Notes: generated from the sequence alone by a model not told the origin. A stretch of DNA of 64,000 bases from Amycolatopsis sp. cg9 (GCF_041346945.1 NZ_CP166850.1:4216001-4280000); one strand, 5' to 3'; counted from the stretch's first letter, positions 41,928 to 50,809 are shown. Made by a program: numbers and translations.

Positions 41928-43298
41928 TCAGCTGGTGATCTCGTGGATCGCCTCGATCAACGTCTGCGTCGCCCCGGCGAAAGCGTGCTTCGCCGGCGCC
42001 GCGTAGCCCACGATCAAGCCGCCCGGGCGGTTCGCGTCCATCCAATAGCCGCCCAGGCCTTCGATGCCGATCGCGCGGCGGCGGCAGGCGGCGAGGGCCT
42101 GTGTTTCCGTCGGGCCGTCCGGGGGCAGCATCAGCAGCAGGTGCAGGCCCGCCGAAATGCCCTGGGGGCGGACCGAGTCCGGCAACGCGGCCAGGAGGCG
42201 GGTGCGGCGGGAGCGGTACTCCGCGCGGCTGCGGCGGACGTGCTGGTCGTACGCGCCCGAGTCGATCAGCTCCGCCAGGGCCAGCTGGTTGAGCAGCGCG
42301 GGGCGGGAACCGCTGTCGGCCATGGCCGCGCGGACCGGCTCCACCAGTGATCTCGGCAGCACCAGCCAGGCCAGGCGCAGGGCCGGGGCCAGTGTCTTGC
42401 TCGCCGTTCCCGCGTACACCACCCGCTCCGGTGCCAGTGCCTGCAGCGCCCCGACCTGCTGGTGGTCGAAGCGGAACTCGCCGTCGTAGTCGTCCTCCAG
42501 GACGATCGCGTCGGAGCGGGTCAGGGCGGCTCGGCGGTGCGGGGCCAGGGTGACGCCGGTGGGGTACTGGTGGGCCGCCGTCACGACCACCGCCGGACTG
42601 TCCAATGCGGACACGTCGAGGCCGTGCTCGTCGACCGGGACGCCGACCACGCGCGGGCCCTGGGCCGCCGCGATCGAGCGGTACATGCCCAAGGACGGGT
42701 TCTCGAACGCCACTTCGCCGATGCCCAGCCCGTAGAACGCCCGGGACAGCACCGCGATCGCGTGCGAATAGCCGTGGCACACGACGATCCGCGCCGGGTC
42801 GGCGACCACCCCGCGGGCGCGGGCGAGGTAGGCCGCGAGGGTGTCGCGCAGCTCGGGTGCGCCCAGCTCCGACTCGTAGCCGAACGCCGCCGCCGGGGTG
42901 CGCAGCAGGGCTCGGCGGGTTGCGGTGATCCACGCCTGGCGCGGGAACGCCGTCAGGTCCGGGCGGCCCGGCCGCAGGTCCCAGCGGGGTGCCGGGTCGC
43001 GGGGTGCCTGGCGCGGGGCGGACTGGGGGAGCGAACCCGCCGTCGCGACGCGGGTCGGCGCGCCCTGGGCCGTGCGCAGGTAGCCCTCGGCCGCGAGGTC
43101 GGCGTACACGCGGGTGACCGTGCCGCGGGCGACACCCAGGTCCTGGGCCAGCGCGCGGGTCGAGGGCACCGCCGCGTCCGGCTGCCAGCGGCCCTCGCGG
43201 ATGGCCGCGCGGATCGCCGCCGCGAGGCCGGTCCGGCCGGTCGACGGTAGCCAGTCGAGGTGGACGTCGAGGCCGGAACTGGACCACGGATCTGCCAT
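41928..43298 (-). CDS. MocR/PdxR-type GntR regulator with aminotransferase domain
   Basis: A 456-residue protein from ATG 43298. The GntR winged helix (20-80) includes VPSTRALAQDLGVARGTVTRVYADLAAEGYLRT. A fold-type I aminotransferase-like domain follows, with the PLP lysine in YAGTASKTLAPALRLAWLVLP and the acidic PLP partner in VLEDDYDGEF. MocR proteins bind PLP and often activate vitamin B6 or amino-acid genes. This one faces away from the AhpD-like and PEP-mutase-like pair, its likely targets. An inverted repeat lies right before its start. Confidence 0.92.
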   Translation of the reverse strand: MADPWSSSGLDVHLDWLPSTGRTGLAAAIRAAIREGRWQPDAAVPSTRALAQDLGVARGTVTRVYADLAAEGYLRTAQGAPTRVATAGSLPQSAPRQAPRDPAPRWDLRPGRPDLTAFPRQAWITATRRALLRTPAAAFGYESELGAPELRDTLAAYLARARGVVADPARIVVCHGYSHAIAVLSRAFYGLGIGEVAFENPSLGMYRSIAAAQGPRVVGVPVDEHGLDVSALDSPAVVVTAAHQYPTGVTLAPHRRAALTRSDAIVLEDDYDGEFRFDHQQVGALQALAPERVVYAGTASKTLAPALRLAWLVLPRSLVEPVRAAMADSGSRPALLNQLALAELIDSGAYDQHVRRSRAEYRSRRTRLLAALPDSVRPQGISAGLHLLLMLPPDGPTETQALAACRRRAIGIEGLGGYWMDANRPGGLIVGYAAPAKHAFAGATQTLIEAIHEITS

Positions 43299-43301
43299 GT
43301 C

Positions 43302-43325
43302 ACTGGACCATACCCGTGGACCAGT
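43302..43325. promoter_or_regulatory. Probable MocR operator in divergent region
   Basis: ACTGGACCA-TACCCG-TGGACCAGT is an inverted repeat with 8 of 9 pairs matching. It also contains the direct repeat TGGACCA. It sits between the MocR start (43298) and the AhpD-like start (43345). Confidence 0.62.
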
Positions 43326-43344
43326 TCGGGCTAGCGTGAACACC

Positions 43345-43806
43345 ATGACCAAGCGAATCGGACTCGGGGGCGCCCCCGAGCTCTACCAGGCGATGGCGAA
43401 CCTCCAGGCCGAGGTGAACAAGGCCGGGGCCAACGCCGGGCTCGACCCGAAACTCCTCGAACTGGTGAAGACCCGCGCGTCGCAGATCAACGGCTGCGCG
43501 TTCTGCCTCGACATGCACTCCCGCGACGCGCTGGAGTTGGGCGAGTCGCCGCGGCGGCTGTTCGTCCTCGACGGCTGGCGCGAGACCGACCTGTTCACCG
43601 AGCAGGAGCAGGCCGCCCTCGCCCTCACCGAGGCGATGACCAAGCTGTCCGCGACCCAGACCGTGCCGGACGACGTCTACGAGCAGGCGGTCAAGGTGCT
43701 CACCGAAGACCAGTACCGCGCGGTCGCGTGGGAGATCATCGCGATCAACAGCTGGAACCGGATGACCATCACCAGCCACACGCCGCTGCCGAAGCGGGAC
43801 TCGTGA
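43345..43806 (+). CDS. AhpD-like carboxymuconolactone decarboxylase-family protein
   Basis: The start is taken as ATG 43345 (MTKRIGLGGAPELYQAM); the longer frame upstream runs through the operator and the MocR gene. The 153 residues have the CMD/AhpD active-site motif INGCAFCLDMHSRDA, with the redox pair C-x-x-C and the nearby His. AhpD-like proteins have peroxidase-reductase activity. The closest relatives in actinobacteria are annotated only by family. Its stop overlaps the next gene by 4 bases. Confidence 0.87.
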   Translation: MTKRIGLGGAPELYQAMANLQAEVNKAGANAGLDPKLLELVKTRASQINGCAFCLDMHSRDALELGESPRRLFVLDGWRETDLFTEQEQAALALTEAMTKLSATQTVPDDVYEQAVKVLTEDQYRAVAWEIIAINSWNRMTITSHTPLPKRDS

Positions 43807-44540
43807 CCGCCGCGGCGCTCAAGGCGCTGCACGTCCCCGGCAAGCCGCTCGTGCTGCCGAACGCCTGGGACGCCGACACCGCCAAGCTCGTCGAAGCCGC
43901 CGGGTTCGCGGCCGTCGCGACCAGCTCGGTCGCCGTCGCGGCCGCGCTCGGGTTCGCCGACGGCGAGCAGGCGCCGGCCGGCGAGATGTTCGCCGCCGCC
44001 GCGCGGATCGCCAAGGCGGTCGGCGTGCCGGTGACCGTCGACGCCGAGTCGGGCTACGGCCTGCCCGGCGCCGAGCTGGCCGGACGGCTGGCCGACGCCG
44101 GCGCGGTGGGCTGCAACTTCGAGGACACCGACCACGCCACCGGCGGGGTGCGGCCGGTCGCCGAGCAGGCCGCGCGGATCGCCGCGCTGCGCGAGGCGGC
44201 GGGCGACGGCCTGGTGATCAACGCCCGCGTCGACTCCTTCCGCGGCGTCGACCCGAAGGACGCGCTGGCCGGCGGGATAGCCAGGGCGAAGGCCTACCTC
44301 GAAGCCGGCGCCGACTGCGTCTACCCGATCCACCTGCGCACGCCCGAGCTGATCGCGGAGTTCGTGCAGGGGGTCGGCGGCGCCGTCAACGCGCCCGCGT
44401 GGCCGGGCGGCCCGGGCCTCGACGGCCTCGCCGAACTGGGGGTGGCGAGGATTTCGCTCGGCGGCGGGCTGTGGCAGTACGCCCGCAAGCAGCTCGAAGC
44501 GACGCTCGCCGGGGTCGCCGAAGGCAAGCTGCCGTACTGA
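43803..44540 (+). CDS. Isocitrate lyase/PEP mutase-superfamily protein
   Basis: GTG 43803 overlaps the AhpD-like stop, giving 245 residues. The PEP mutase/ICL fold is clear: VLPNAWDADTAKLVEAAGFAAVATSS at the start, VDAESGYG with the metal-binding acidic residues, and GCNFEDTDH. The isocitrate lyase catalytic KKCGH loop is absent, as in the small PEP mutase/2-methylisocitrate-lyase-like or oxaloacetate-hydrolase-like members. It probably cleaves a C-C or P-C bond of a small 2-oxo or hydroxy acid. The substrate is unknown. Confidence 0.85.
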   Translation: MTAAALKALHVPGKPLVLPNAWDADTAKLVEAAGFAAVATSSVAVAAALGFADGEQAPAGEMFAAAARIAKAVGVPVTVDAESGYGLPGAELAGRLADAGAVGCNFEDTDHATGGVRPVAEQAARIAALREAAGDGLVINARVDSFRGVDPKDALAGGIARAKAYLEAGADCVYPIHLRTPELIAEFVQGVGGAVNAPAWPGGPGLDGLAELGVARISLGGGLWQYARKQLEATLAGVAEGKLPY

Positions 44541-44551
44541 CCCGGAAATGG

Positions 44552-44590
44552 CCGAAGGCCGCCGCGAGGGTGACTCACGACGGCCTTCGG
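44552..44590. terminator. Bidirectional hairpin between convergent genes
   Basis: CCGAAGGCCG (44552-44561) pairs with CGGCCTTCGG (44581-44590) around a 19-base loop. It lies between the PEP-mutase-like gene and the acetate symporter gene, which end facing each other. Confidence 0.72.
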
Positions 44591-44602
44591 TGTCTCGGGG
44601 GG

Positions 44603-46213
44603 TCAGTGCGCGACGGCCTTCTCGGCACCCGCGCCGGTCAGCGACCGGACCTCCATCTCGGCGTACTTCTTCTCGTCGTGCTCCTTGGACAGGACCGTGC
44701 CCAGCCAGCCCAGGATGAACGCGGCCGGGATCGAGACGATGCCCGGGTTGCTCAGCGGGAACCAGGCGAAGTCGGCGTTCTTGAACATCGACGTGCTCTT
44801 GCCGGAAACCGCCGGCGAGAAGACGATCAGCACGATCGTGATGGCCAGGCCGCCGTAGATCGACCAGAGCGCGCCCTGGGTGTTGAACCGCTTCCAGAAC
44901 AGCGAGTACAGGATCGTCGGCAGGTTCGCCGACGCCGCCACCGCGAAGGCCAGCGCCACCAGGAAGGCGACGTTCTGCCCGTTGGCCAGGATGCCGCCGC
45001 CGATCGCGAGCGCGCCGATCACCAGCGCGGTGATCCGGGCGACCTTGACCTCCGAGTCCGGCGACGTCTTGCCCCGCTTGACGACGTTCGCGTAGACGTC
45101 GTGCGCGAACGACGCCGACGCCGTGATCGTCAGGCCCGCCACCACCGCGAGGATCGTGGCGAACGCGACCGCCGAGATCAGGCCCAGCAGCACCGGCCCG
45201 CCCAGTTCGAGCGCGAGCAGCGGCGCCGCCGAGTTCACCCCGCCGGGCGCCTTCTTGATCGTGTCCGGCCCGACCAGCGCGCCGGCGCCGTAGCCGAGGA
45301 CCAGCGTGAACAGGTAGAACACGCCGATCAGCACGATCGCCCAGACCACCGAGCGGCGCGCGTCGCGGGCGGTCGGCACCGTGTAGAAGCGCATCAGGAC
45401 GTGCGGCAGACCGGCCGTGCCCAGGACCAGGGCGATGCCGAGGGACAGGAAGTCCAGTTTGGACGTTCCGTTGGTGCCGTACTGCTTGCCCGGGCCGAGC
45501 AGCGTCTCGCCGGCCTTGCCCGCCTTGTCGACGGCGGCCTGCAGCAGGCTGGAGAAGTTGAAGCCGTACTTGCCCAGCACCCACAGCGTCATCGCGAGCG
45601 CGCCGACGATGAGCAGCGCGGCCTTGATGATCTGCACCCAGGTGGTGCCCTTCATGCCGCCGATCAGCACGTAGGCGATCATGATCACGCCGACGACGGC
45701 GATGACCAGCGCCTGCGCCCCGGAGCCTTCGACGCCGAGCAGCAGCGCGACGAGGCCGCCGGCCCCCGCCATCTGCGCCAGCAGGTAGAAGAACGACACG
45801 GCCAGCGTCGACGTCGCGGCCGCGGCCCGCACCGGGCGCTGCTTCATGCGGAACGCCAGGACGTCGCCCATCGTGAACTTGCCGGTGTTGCGCAGCAGTT
45901 CCGCGACCAGCAGCAGCGCGACCAGCCACGCGACCAGGAAGCCGATGGAGTAGAGGAAGCCGTCGTAGCCGTTGATCGCGATGGCGCCGGCGATGCCGAG
46001 GAACGACGCCGCCGACAGGTAGTCACCCGAGATCGCGACGCCGTTCTGCGGGCCGGTGAACGCGCGGCCGGCGGCGTAGTAGTCCGACGCCGTCTTGGAG
46101 TTGCGGCTGGCGCGGAACACGATCACCAGCGTGATGATCACGAAGAGGGCGAAGATGCCGATGTTCAGGAGCGGGTTGCTGCCTTCCACGCTCGCGGCAA
46201 GGGTCGCGGTCAT
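44603..46213 (-). CDS. actP: Cation/acetate symporter (SSS family, ActP-like)
   Basis: A 536-residue sodium:solute symporter with about 13 membrane segments. Family segments include SDYYAAGRAFTGPQNGVAISGDYLSAASFLGIAG and GMKGTTWVQIIKAALL. GTAGLPHVLMRFYTVPTARDARRS is typical of acetate permeases. It probably imports acetate or other short monocarboxylates with Na+ or H+. The start overlaps the stop of the DUF485 gene (ATGA), the normal arrangement with YjcH-type partners in acetate uptake. The C-terminal tail is cytosolic. Confidence 0.92.
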   Translation of the reverse strand: MTATLAASVEGSNPLLNIGIFALFVIITLVIVFRASRNSKTASDYYAAGRAFTGPQNGVAISGDYLSAASFLGIAGAIAINGYDGFLYSIGFLVAWLVALLLVAELLRNTGKFTMGDVLAFRMKQRPVRAAAATSTLAVSFFYLLAQMAGAGGLVALLLGVEGSGAQALVIAVVGVIMIAYVLIGGMKGTTWVQIIKAALLIVGALAMTLWVLGKYGFNFSSLLQAAVDKAGKAGETLLGPGKQYGTNGTSKLDFLSLGIALVLGTAGLPHVLMRFYTVPTARDARRSVVWAIVLIGVFYLFTLVLGYGAGALVGPDTIKKAPGGVNSAAPLLALELGGPVLLGLISAVAFATILAVVAGLTITASASFAHDVYANVVKRGKTSPDSEVKVARITALVIGALAIGGGILANGQNVAFLVALAFAVAASANLPTILYSLFWKRFNTQGALWSIYGGLAITIVLIVFSPAVSGKSTSMFKNADFAWFPLSNPGIVSIPAAFILGWLGTVLSKEHDEKKYAEMEVRSLTGAGAEKAVAH

Positions 46214-46560
46214 GCCTGCTCCTTCTCGATGTCCTCACGGATCTTCTCGGCGACCGGGTCGAGCTTCCGGTTGGCGTAGCGGACGTACAGCCCGGTGATG
46301 ACGAACGTCGAGACGAACTGCAGGAGGCCGAAGACCAGGCCGACGTTGATGTTGCCGACCAGCTTGGTGCTCATGAACCCGTGCGCGTAGTCCGCGAGGA
46401 GCACGTACAGCAGGTACCAGACCAGGAACAGCGCCGTCATCGGGAAGACGAACCGGCGCAGGCGGCTGCGCAGTTCCCGGAACTCCGTGCTGTCGTGGGC
46501 GTGTTCCCACACGGTCTCAGACGTTTCCGGGGGCCCGCCGCCGGTGTCCGTCGTGCTCAT
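46210..46560 (-). CDS. DUF485 membrane protein (YjcH-like symporter partner)
   Basis: A 116-residue protein from ATG 46560. It has two membrane helices in the DUF485 pattern: FRELRSRLRRFVFPMTALFLVWYLLYVLLADYAHGFMSTKLVG and FGLLQFVSTFVITGLYVRYANRKLDPVAEKIR, given here as landmarks FVFPMTALFLVWYLLYVLL and FVSTFVITGLYVRYANRKLD. This family is nearly always paired with an acetate symporter, as here. It probably assists assembly or activity of the transporter. Confidence 0.93.
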   Translation of the reverse strand: MSTTDTGGGPPETSETVWEHAHDSTEFRELRSRLRRFVFPMTALFLVWYLLYVLLADYAHGFMSTKLVGNINVGLVFGLLQFVSTFVITGLYVRYANRKLDPVAEKIREDIEKEQA

Positions 46561-46630
46561 CGCTGCTCCTCGCGACGCTGCGGAAAGTGACCTGCGACAC
46601 CGTAGGGACGTGTGAGTCTCGCGTGAAGAT

Positions 46631-48355
46631 TCAGCGGCTCAACAGCCGGGCCAGACGACGAACGGTTGACGAACGGTCGCGCGGTCCCGTCGAACGGGGT
46701 TCGTCCAGGTGCAACCGGAGCATCGCCGACGTCGACCAGGTGGGTGGCCTGCCCCGCAAGGAGACCAGCACCATTGCGCCGAATGCCAGCGGTACCGACC
46801 AGGGTGCCGGTTGCTGCACCAAGATCGCCACCCAGCCGTGCAGATCCGGGCCGGCGAGGGCGAACAGGATCGAGCCCGACGACGCGATCAGCCCGGTCAG
46901 CACCCCGGCGATGCCGCCCGCCGCGGTCAGCCGCGGCCACCAGATGCCGAGCACGAGCAGCGGGCAGAACGTCGACGCCGCCACGGTGAAGCCCCACGTG
47001 ACGAGCACCCCGGCGTCGAGCTCGGCCGAGCGCAGCGCCAGCAGCACCATGATCGCGGCGACGCCGAACACGGCGATCCGCAGCCGCCGCAGCCCGCCGG
47101 GCACGAGGTCGTGCGCGATGGCGCCGGACATCACCAGCAGCAGGCCGAGCGACGTCGCCAGGAACGCGGCGAACGCGCCCGCGGTCAGCAACGCCGTGAA
47201 GAGGCCGCCGGCCCAGCCGCTGTCCACCTGGCTCGGCAGCGCGACGACGACGGTGTCCGTGGCGCCGGAGAGGTAGAGCCCGGGCACGAGCACCCGGCCG
47301 AGCACGCCGTAGACGCCGGGGAAGAGGTAGAAGATCCCCAGCAGGGCCACGGTGATCGCGGCGGTGCGGCGGGCGGCGCGGCCGTCCGGGCTGGTGTGGA
47401 AGCGCATGAGCACGTGCGGCAGGCCCATCGTGCCGAGCATGGTCGCGATGAGCACGGCCCAGGTGCCGAGCAGCGGGTAACCCTCGTCGCCGAGGTCGAG
47501 CAGCGGCCGCTGCCAGTCGGCGCCGCCGAGCGGGGCCCCGCCGCGAACCGCCGGGACCGCCGCGCCCGCGCCGAACACGACCTCGTCCTGGCTGTGCGCG
47601 GTGAACTCGCCCGGCGGCAGGGTTTCGGCGACGCCGTTGCGCCGCACGGCGGTCGGCTCGCGGATCTCCATGGTGACGTCGACTTCGAAGCGGACCGGCG
47701 TATCGCGGGCGAAGTGGGTGAACTCGACGGGGTTGAGCGCGTCGGTCCGGTTGACCGCGCCCGCCTGGAGGACCAGCCAGATCGCCGGGATGAGGAACAG
47801 CAGCAGCTTCAGGACGAACTGGAACGCCTGGACGTACGTCGCCGCGCGCATCCCGCCGAGCGCGAGCGTGACGCTGACCGCGGCGCCGGCCACGACCACG
47901 CCGACCCAGTACTGCGTGCCGCCGACCGCGGCGAGCACCAGCCCGGCGGTGCGGAACTGCGGGACGACGTAGATGGTGCCGATCACGAGGACCACGACGG
48001 CGGTGAGGCGGCGCAGCGCGGGGGAGTTGAGCCGGGCCTCGGCGAAGTCCGGCACGGTCAGCGCACCCGAGCGCCGCATCGGGGCGGCGACCAGCACGAG
48101 CATCGCGATGTAGCCGGCGGTGAAGCCGACCGGGTACCACAGCGCGCCGATGCCGTCCTTGACGACGAGCCCGGCGACGCCGAGGAAGGACGCCGCGCTC
48201 AGGTACTCACCGGAGACGGCGGCCGAGTTGACCAGCGGCGAGATCCGCCGGGAGGCGACCAGGAAGTCGGACGTCGTGCGCATCGCGGCGACCCCGCGCA
48301 CGCCGATGAGCAGCGTCACGAGCACGACCGGGGCGACGGCGAGCGCGATGCCCAC
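46631..48355 (-). CDS. Second sodium:solute (acetate-type) symporter
   Basis: A 574-residue SSS transporter from GTG 48355, related to the 44603-46213 protein: AAVSGEYLSAASFLGVAGLV, GGMRAATYVQAFQFVLKLLLF and GTMGLPHVLMRFHTSPDGRAARRT. It has a longer, hydrophilic external loop (about 230-290) containing VDVTMEIREPTAVRRNG, not present in the first symporter, and an Arg-rich cytosolic tail. It probably transports a monocarboxylate. A separation of 70 bases from DUF485 and a partner small membrane protein upstream suggest it belongs with the LytS/LytTR genes. Confidence 0.88.
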   Translation of the reverse strand: MGIALAVAPVVLVTLLIGVRGVAAMRTTSDFLVASRRISPLVNSAAVSGEYLSAASFLGVAGLVVKDGIGALWYPVGFTAGYIAMLVLVAAPMRRSGALTVPDFAEARLNSPALRRLTAVVVLVIGTIYVVPQFRTAGLVLAAVGGTQYWVGVVVAGAAVSVTLALGGMRAATYVQAFQFVLKLLLFLIPAIWLVLQAGAVNRTDALNPVEFTHFARDTPVRFEVDVTMEIREPTAVRRNGVAETLPPGEFTAHSQDEVVFGAGAAVPAVRGGAPLGGADWQRPLLDLGDEGYPLLGTWAVLIATMLGTMGLPHVLMRFHTSPDGRAARRTAAITVALLGIFYLFPGVYGVLGRVLVPGLYLSGATDTVVVALPSQVDSGWAGGLFTALLTAGAFAAFLATSLGLLLVMSGAIAHDLVPGGLRRLRIAVFGVAAIMVLLALRSAELDAGVLVTWGFTVAASTFCPLLVLGIWWPRLTAAGGIAGVLTGLIASSGSILFALAGPDLHGWVAILVQQPAPWSVPLAFGAMVLVSLRGRPPTWSTSAMLRLHLDEPRSTGPRDRSSTVRRLARLLSR

Positions 48356-48381
48356 TAGCGCGCTCCGCCGATCTCATGCGC

Positions 48382-48459
48382 CCCAATGTGGCGTTCGGTG
48401 CGTCCAACGCACCGAACGCCACATTGGGTGCGCTCGATGCACCCAACGCCACATTGGGG
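48382..48459. repeat. Composite palindromic repeat with alternative hairpins
   Basis: A 22-bp perfect stem with a 3-base loop (arms 48382-48403 and 48407-48428, CCCAATGTGGCG...). A third copy of the right-arm end, AACGCCACATTGGGG, lies at 48445-48459. TTGGGTGC (48424-48431) can also pair with GCACCCAA (48439-48446), which would break the first stem. It lies downstream of the small membrane protein gene and 27 bases before the symporter start on the minus strand, so it may be a terminator or an attenuating structure. Confidence 0.68.
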
Positions 48460-48485
48460 TGTTTGGGGCCGGGGGGAGCCGCGAG

Positions 48486-48836
48486 TCACCGGTCGTCCTC
48501 GAGGCGCTCGGCGCGGCGCAGCTGCCAGCGGGCGAGGAGCGCCATCGCCGGGTACGGGAGGACCGCCAGCATCAGCCAGGAGAGGGGAATGCCCAGCAAC
48601 CGCACGGTGTCCAGGCCCGGGAAGATCGCGAAGACGCCGGGGAGGCCGAGCAGGAGGGCGAACATGAGGACGAGGGCCGGGATGCCGCGGCGGCGCTGGG
48701 CGCGGTAGAGGGTGGTGGCGCGCTGGGTGTCGCCGACGGGGAGACGGGTCTGGCGCCAGCGGTGGCGAGAACGGCGGCGGGCGTGGGCGAGACGCGTCTG
48801 CGGGCTGGTGACGGCGACGCGGCGGATCTTGCTCAT
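48486..48836 (-). CDS. Small two-helix membrane protein, probable symporter partner
   Basis: A 116-residue protein from ATG 48836. A basic N-terminal half (RLAHARRRSRHRWRQTRLPVG) is followed by two membrane helices (about 52-72 and 78-98: ALVLMFALLLGLPGVFAIFPG and LSWLMLAVLPYPAMALLARW). I do not recognise the family with certainty. By size and place it looks like an equivalent of the DUF485 partner for the second symporter. It sits between the LytTR regulator and that symporter. Confidence 0.7.
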   Translation of the reverse strand: MSKIRRVAVTSPQTRLAHARRRSRHRWRQTRLPVGDTQRATTLYRAQRRRGIPALVLMFALLLGLPGVFAIFPGLDTVRLLGIPLSWLMLAVLPYPAMALLARWQLRRAERLEDDR

Positions 48837-48873
48837 CGCGGGCCTGGCCGGAGGTGCGCGGCCGCGGGGCGGT

Positions 48874-49629
48874 TCATCGCGGGCCCGGGCCGAGCTGACC
48901 GCGCTGGGCGGCTTCCAGGAGACGGTCCCGTAGATCGCGCGCGTGCCGCCGGCTGACCGGTACGTCGCCGGCCTCCGTGTGCGCCAGCAGTCCGCCCGCC
49001 GAATCGCTGCGCAGCTCCAGCACCGCTCCCACCGCGAGCAGGAACCCCCGGTGCACCCGGCTGAACCCGAATCCCTCCCAGTACTCCTCGAGCCGCGAAA
49101 TCGGCATCCGCACCAGGTGCACGCCGCCGCGGGTGTGCAGCCGGACGTAGTCGCCGTGGGCTTCCACGAACAACACGTCGTCGCGGCGGACGTAGCGGGT
49201 GCGGCCGCCGGACTCCACCGGCAGGGCGGCCATCGCGTCCGGTGTCGAACGCGAAGACGGCGTCGCCATCCGAAGCACCTTCGCCAGTGCCGCCGAAAGG
49301 CGCTCCGCCCGGACCGGCTTCAGCAGGTAGTCGACGGCGCCGATGCCGTACGCCGCCACCGCGTGGCCGTCGTGGGCCGTGACGAACACGATCACCGGGG
49401 GCTCGTTCAACCGCGCCAGCAGCGAAGCGAGTTCGAGGCCGTCGAGACCCGGCATCGAGATGTCGAGGAACACCGCGTCGAACCGGTCCGCCTGAAGCAG
49501 TTTCAACGCCTTCAGCGCGTCACCGGCTCCGACGACTTCGCCGACCTCGGGGGCTTCGCCCAACATGCGGCACAGTTCGTCCAGCGCGGGCGGCAGGTCG
49601 TCGACGGCGAGCACGCGAAGCGAAGTCAC
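48874..49629 (-). CDS. LytTR-family response regulator
   Basis: GTG 49629 overlaps the sensor-kinase stop, giving 251 residues. The receiver domain (1-120) has the acidic pair VDD and the phospho-acceptor Asp in DAVFLDISMPGLDG (about D55), plus VTAHDGHAVAAYGIGAVDYLLKP. The LytTR DNA-binding domain (about 145-245) has VEAHGDYVRLHTRGGVHLVR and SRVHRGFLLAVGAVLEL. LytTR proteins bind imperfect direct repeats. Its position upstream of a symporter suggests it controls carboxylate uptake, as BtsR/YpdB-type systems do for pyruvate. Confidence 0.93.
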   Translation of the reverse strand: MTSLRVLAVDDLPPALDELCRMLGEAPEVGEVVGAGDALKALKLLQADRFDAVFLDISMPGLDGLELASLLARLNEPPVIVFVTAHDGHAVAAYGIGAVDYLLKPVRAERLSAALAKVLRMATPSSRSTPDAMAALPVESGGRTRYVRRDDVLFVEAHGDYVRLHTRGGVHLVRMPISRLEEYWEGFGFSRVHRGFLLAVGAVLELRSDSAGGLLAHTEAGDVPVSRRHARDLRDRLLEAAQRGQLGPGPR

Positions 49630-50678
49630 GGCAGCACCCCCGGCTGGAACCGCGGCACCCGCACGACCACCCGGGTGCCCGCGCCGACCTCGGTCTCCAC
49701 CGTCAGCCCGTACCAGGCGCCGTAGACGTCCCGCAGCCGACGGTCCACATTGGCCAGTCCGAGGCCGGCCGGGTCGTCGTCGCCCGCGCGGCCGGCGAGG
49801 AGGTCCGCCGCGCGCTTCGGGTCCATGCCGACGCCGTCGTCCTCGACGAAGATCACGCAGTCGTTCCCTTCCGCCTGGCCGTGCACCTGGACGAAGCCGG
49901 TGCCCGACCGCGGCTCGATGCCGTGCCGGATCGCGTTCTCCACCAACGGTTCCAGCACGAGGTAGGGCACCGCGACGGCGAGGACCTCCGGGGCCACCCG
50001 CACCTGTACGCGCAGCCGTTCGCCGAGCACCGCCCGCTGCAGCGCCAGGTACGTCTCGATCGCGCGGAATTCCTCGGCGACCACCGTGTACTCGCCGTGG
50101 CGCGCCAGGCTGTAGCGGGTGTAGTCGGCGAAGTCGAGCATGAGATCGCGGGCGCGGTCGGGGTCCGAGCGCACCAGCGACGCGATCACCGTCAGCGCGT
50201 TGTAGACGAAGTGCGGGGACATCTCCGCCCGCAGCGCCCGCAGTTCGGCCTGCGCCGCCTGCTCCGCCGACGCCTCCAGCCGCCCGCGCTCCAGCGCCTG
50301 GACGACCAGGTCGGCGGCCTGGGCCGCGACCGCGTCCCGGACGTCGCCGACCACCAGCAGCGCCCCGGCGAGCTCGTCGCGGACGTGCAGCGGCAGCACG
50401 AGGACATCGGGTGCGGAGCCGGGTTCCTCGGTGTGCAGCACGCCGTCGAGCACCGTCGCGACGACCGCGTCCGGCCCGGGCCGTCCCGACCAGAGCAGCG
50501 AACCGGAGAGGTCGGTGAGGCCGAGCCCGGGGAAGCCGAACAGCCGGCGCAGGCCGTGCGCGGCGCGGCGGGCGCGGGTGCCGGACAGGCCGTCGCGCAG
50601 GTCGCCGGTGATCCGGCGGGCGGCGGCGAGCACCGGCAGCGGGTCGGCGCGGGACGCCGGGCGCAGGTGCACGGTCAT
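49626..50678 (-). CDS. LytS-type sensor histidine kinase
   Basis: A 350-residue kinase from ATG 50678. The N-terminal 130 residues look like a GAF-like sensor (LTDLSGSLLWSG ... VLVLPLHVRDELAGALLVVGDV) and have no membrane segments, so sensing is probably cytosolic. The LytS-type phospho-acceptor His is in EMSPHFVYNALTVIASLV. The ATPase N-box and G-box are LEPLVENAIRHGIEP and EDDGVGMDP...GLGLANVDRRL. It should phosphorylate the LytTR regulator encoded in the GTGA overlap downstream. Confidence 0.93.
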   Translation of the reverse strand: MTVHLRPASRADPLPVLAAARRITGDLRDGLSGTRARRAAHGLRRLFGFPGLGLTDLSGSLLWSGRPGPDAVVATVLDGVLHTEEPGSAPDVLVLPLHVRDELAGALLVVGDVRDAVAAQAADLVVQALERGRLEASAEQAAQAELRALRAEMSPHFVYNALTVIASLVRSDPDRARDLMLDFADYTRYSLARHGEYTVVAEEFRAIETYLALQRAVLGERLRVQVRVAPEVLAVAVPYLVLEPLVENAIRHGIEPRSGTGFVQVHGQAEGNDCVIFVEDDGVGMDPKRAADLLAGRAGDDDPAGLGLANVDRRLRDVYGAWYGLTVETEVGAGTRVVVRVPRFQPGVLP

Positions 50679-50809
50679 CGGGCCTCCCCTCGGCGGCGGT
50701 GTCCAGGGGAACAGATCCTACGGCCACGGTGCCGGCCGGTACCAATCCGACCGCGGCCCCGGCCGAATGGCTTCGCCGCAACGGTTGCGCGGCGCGCGGG
50801 GTGGCCGGA

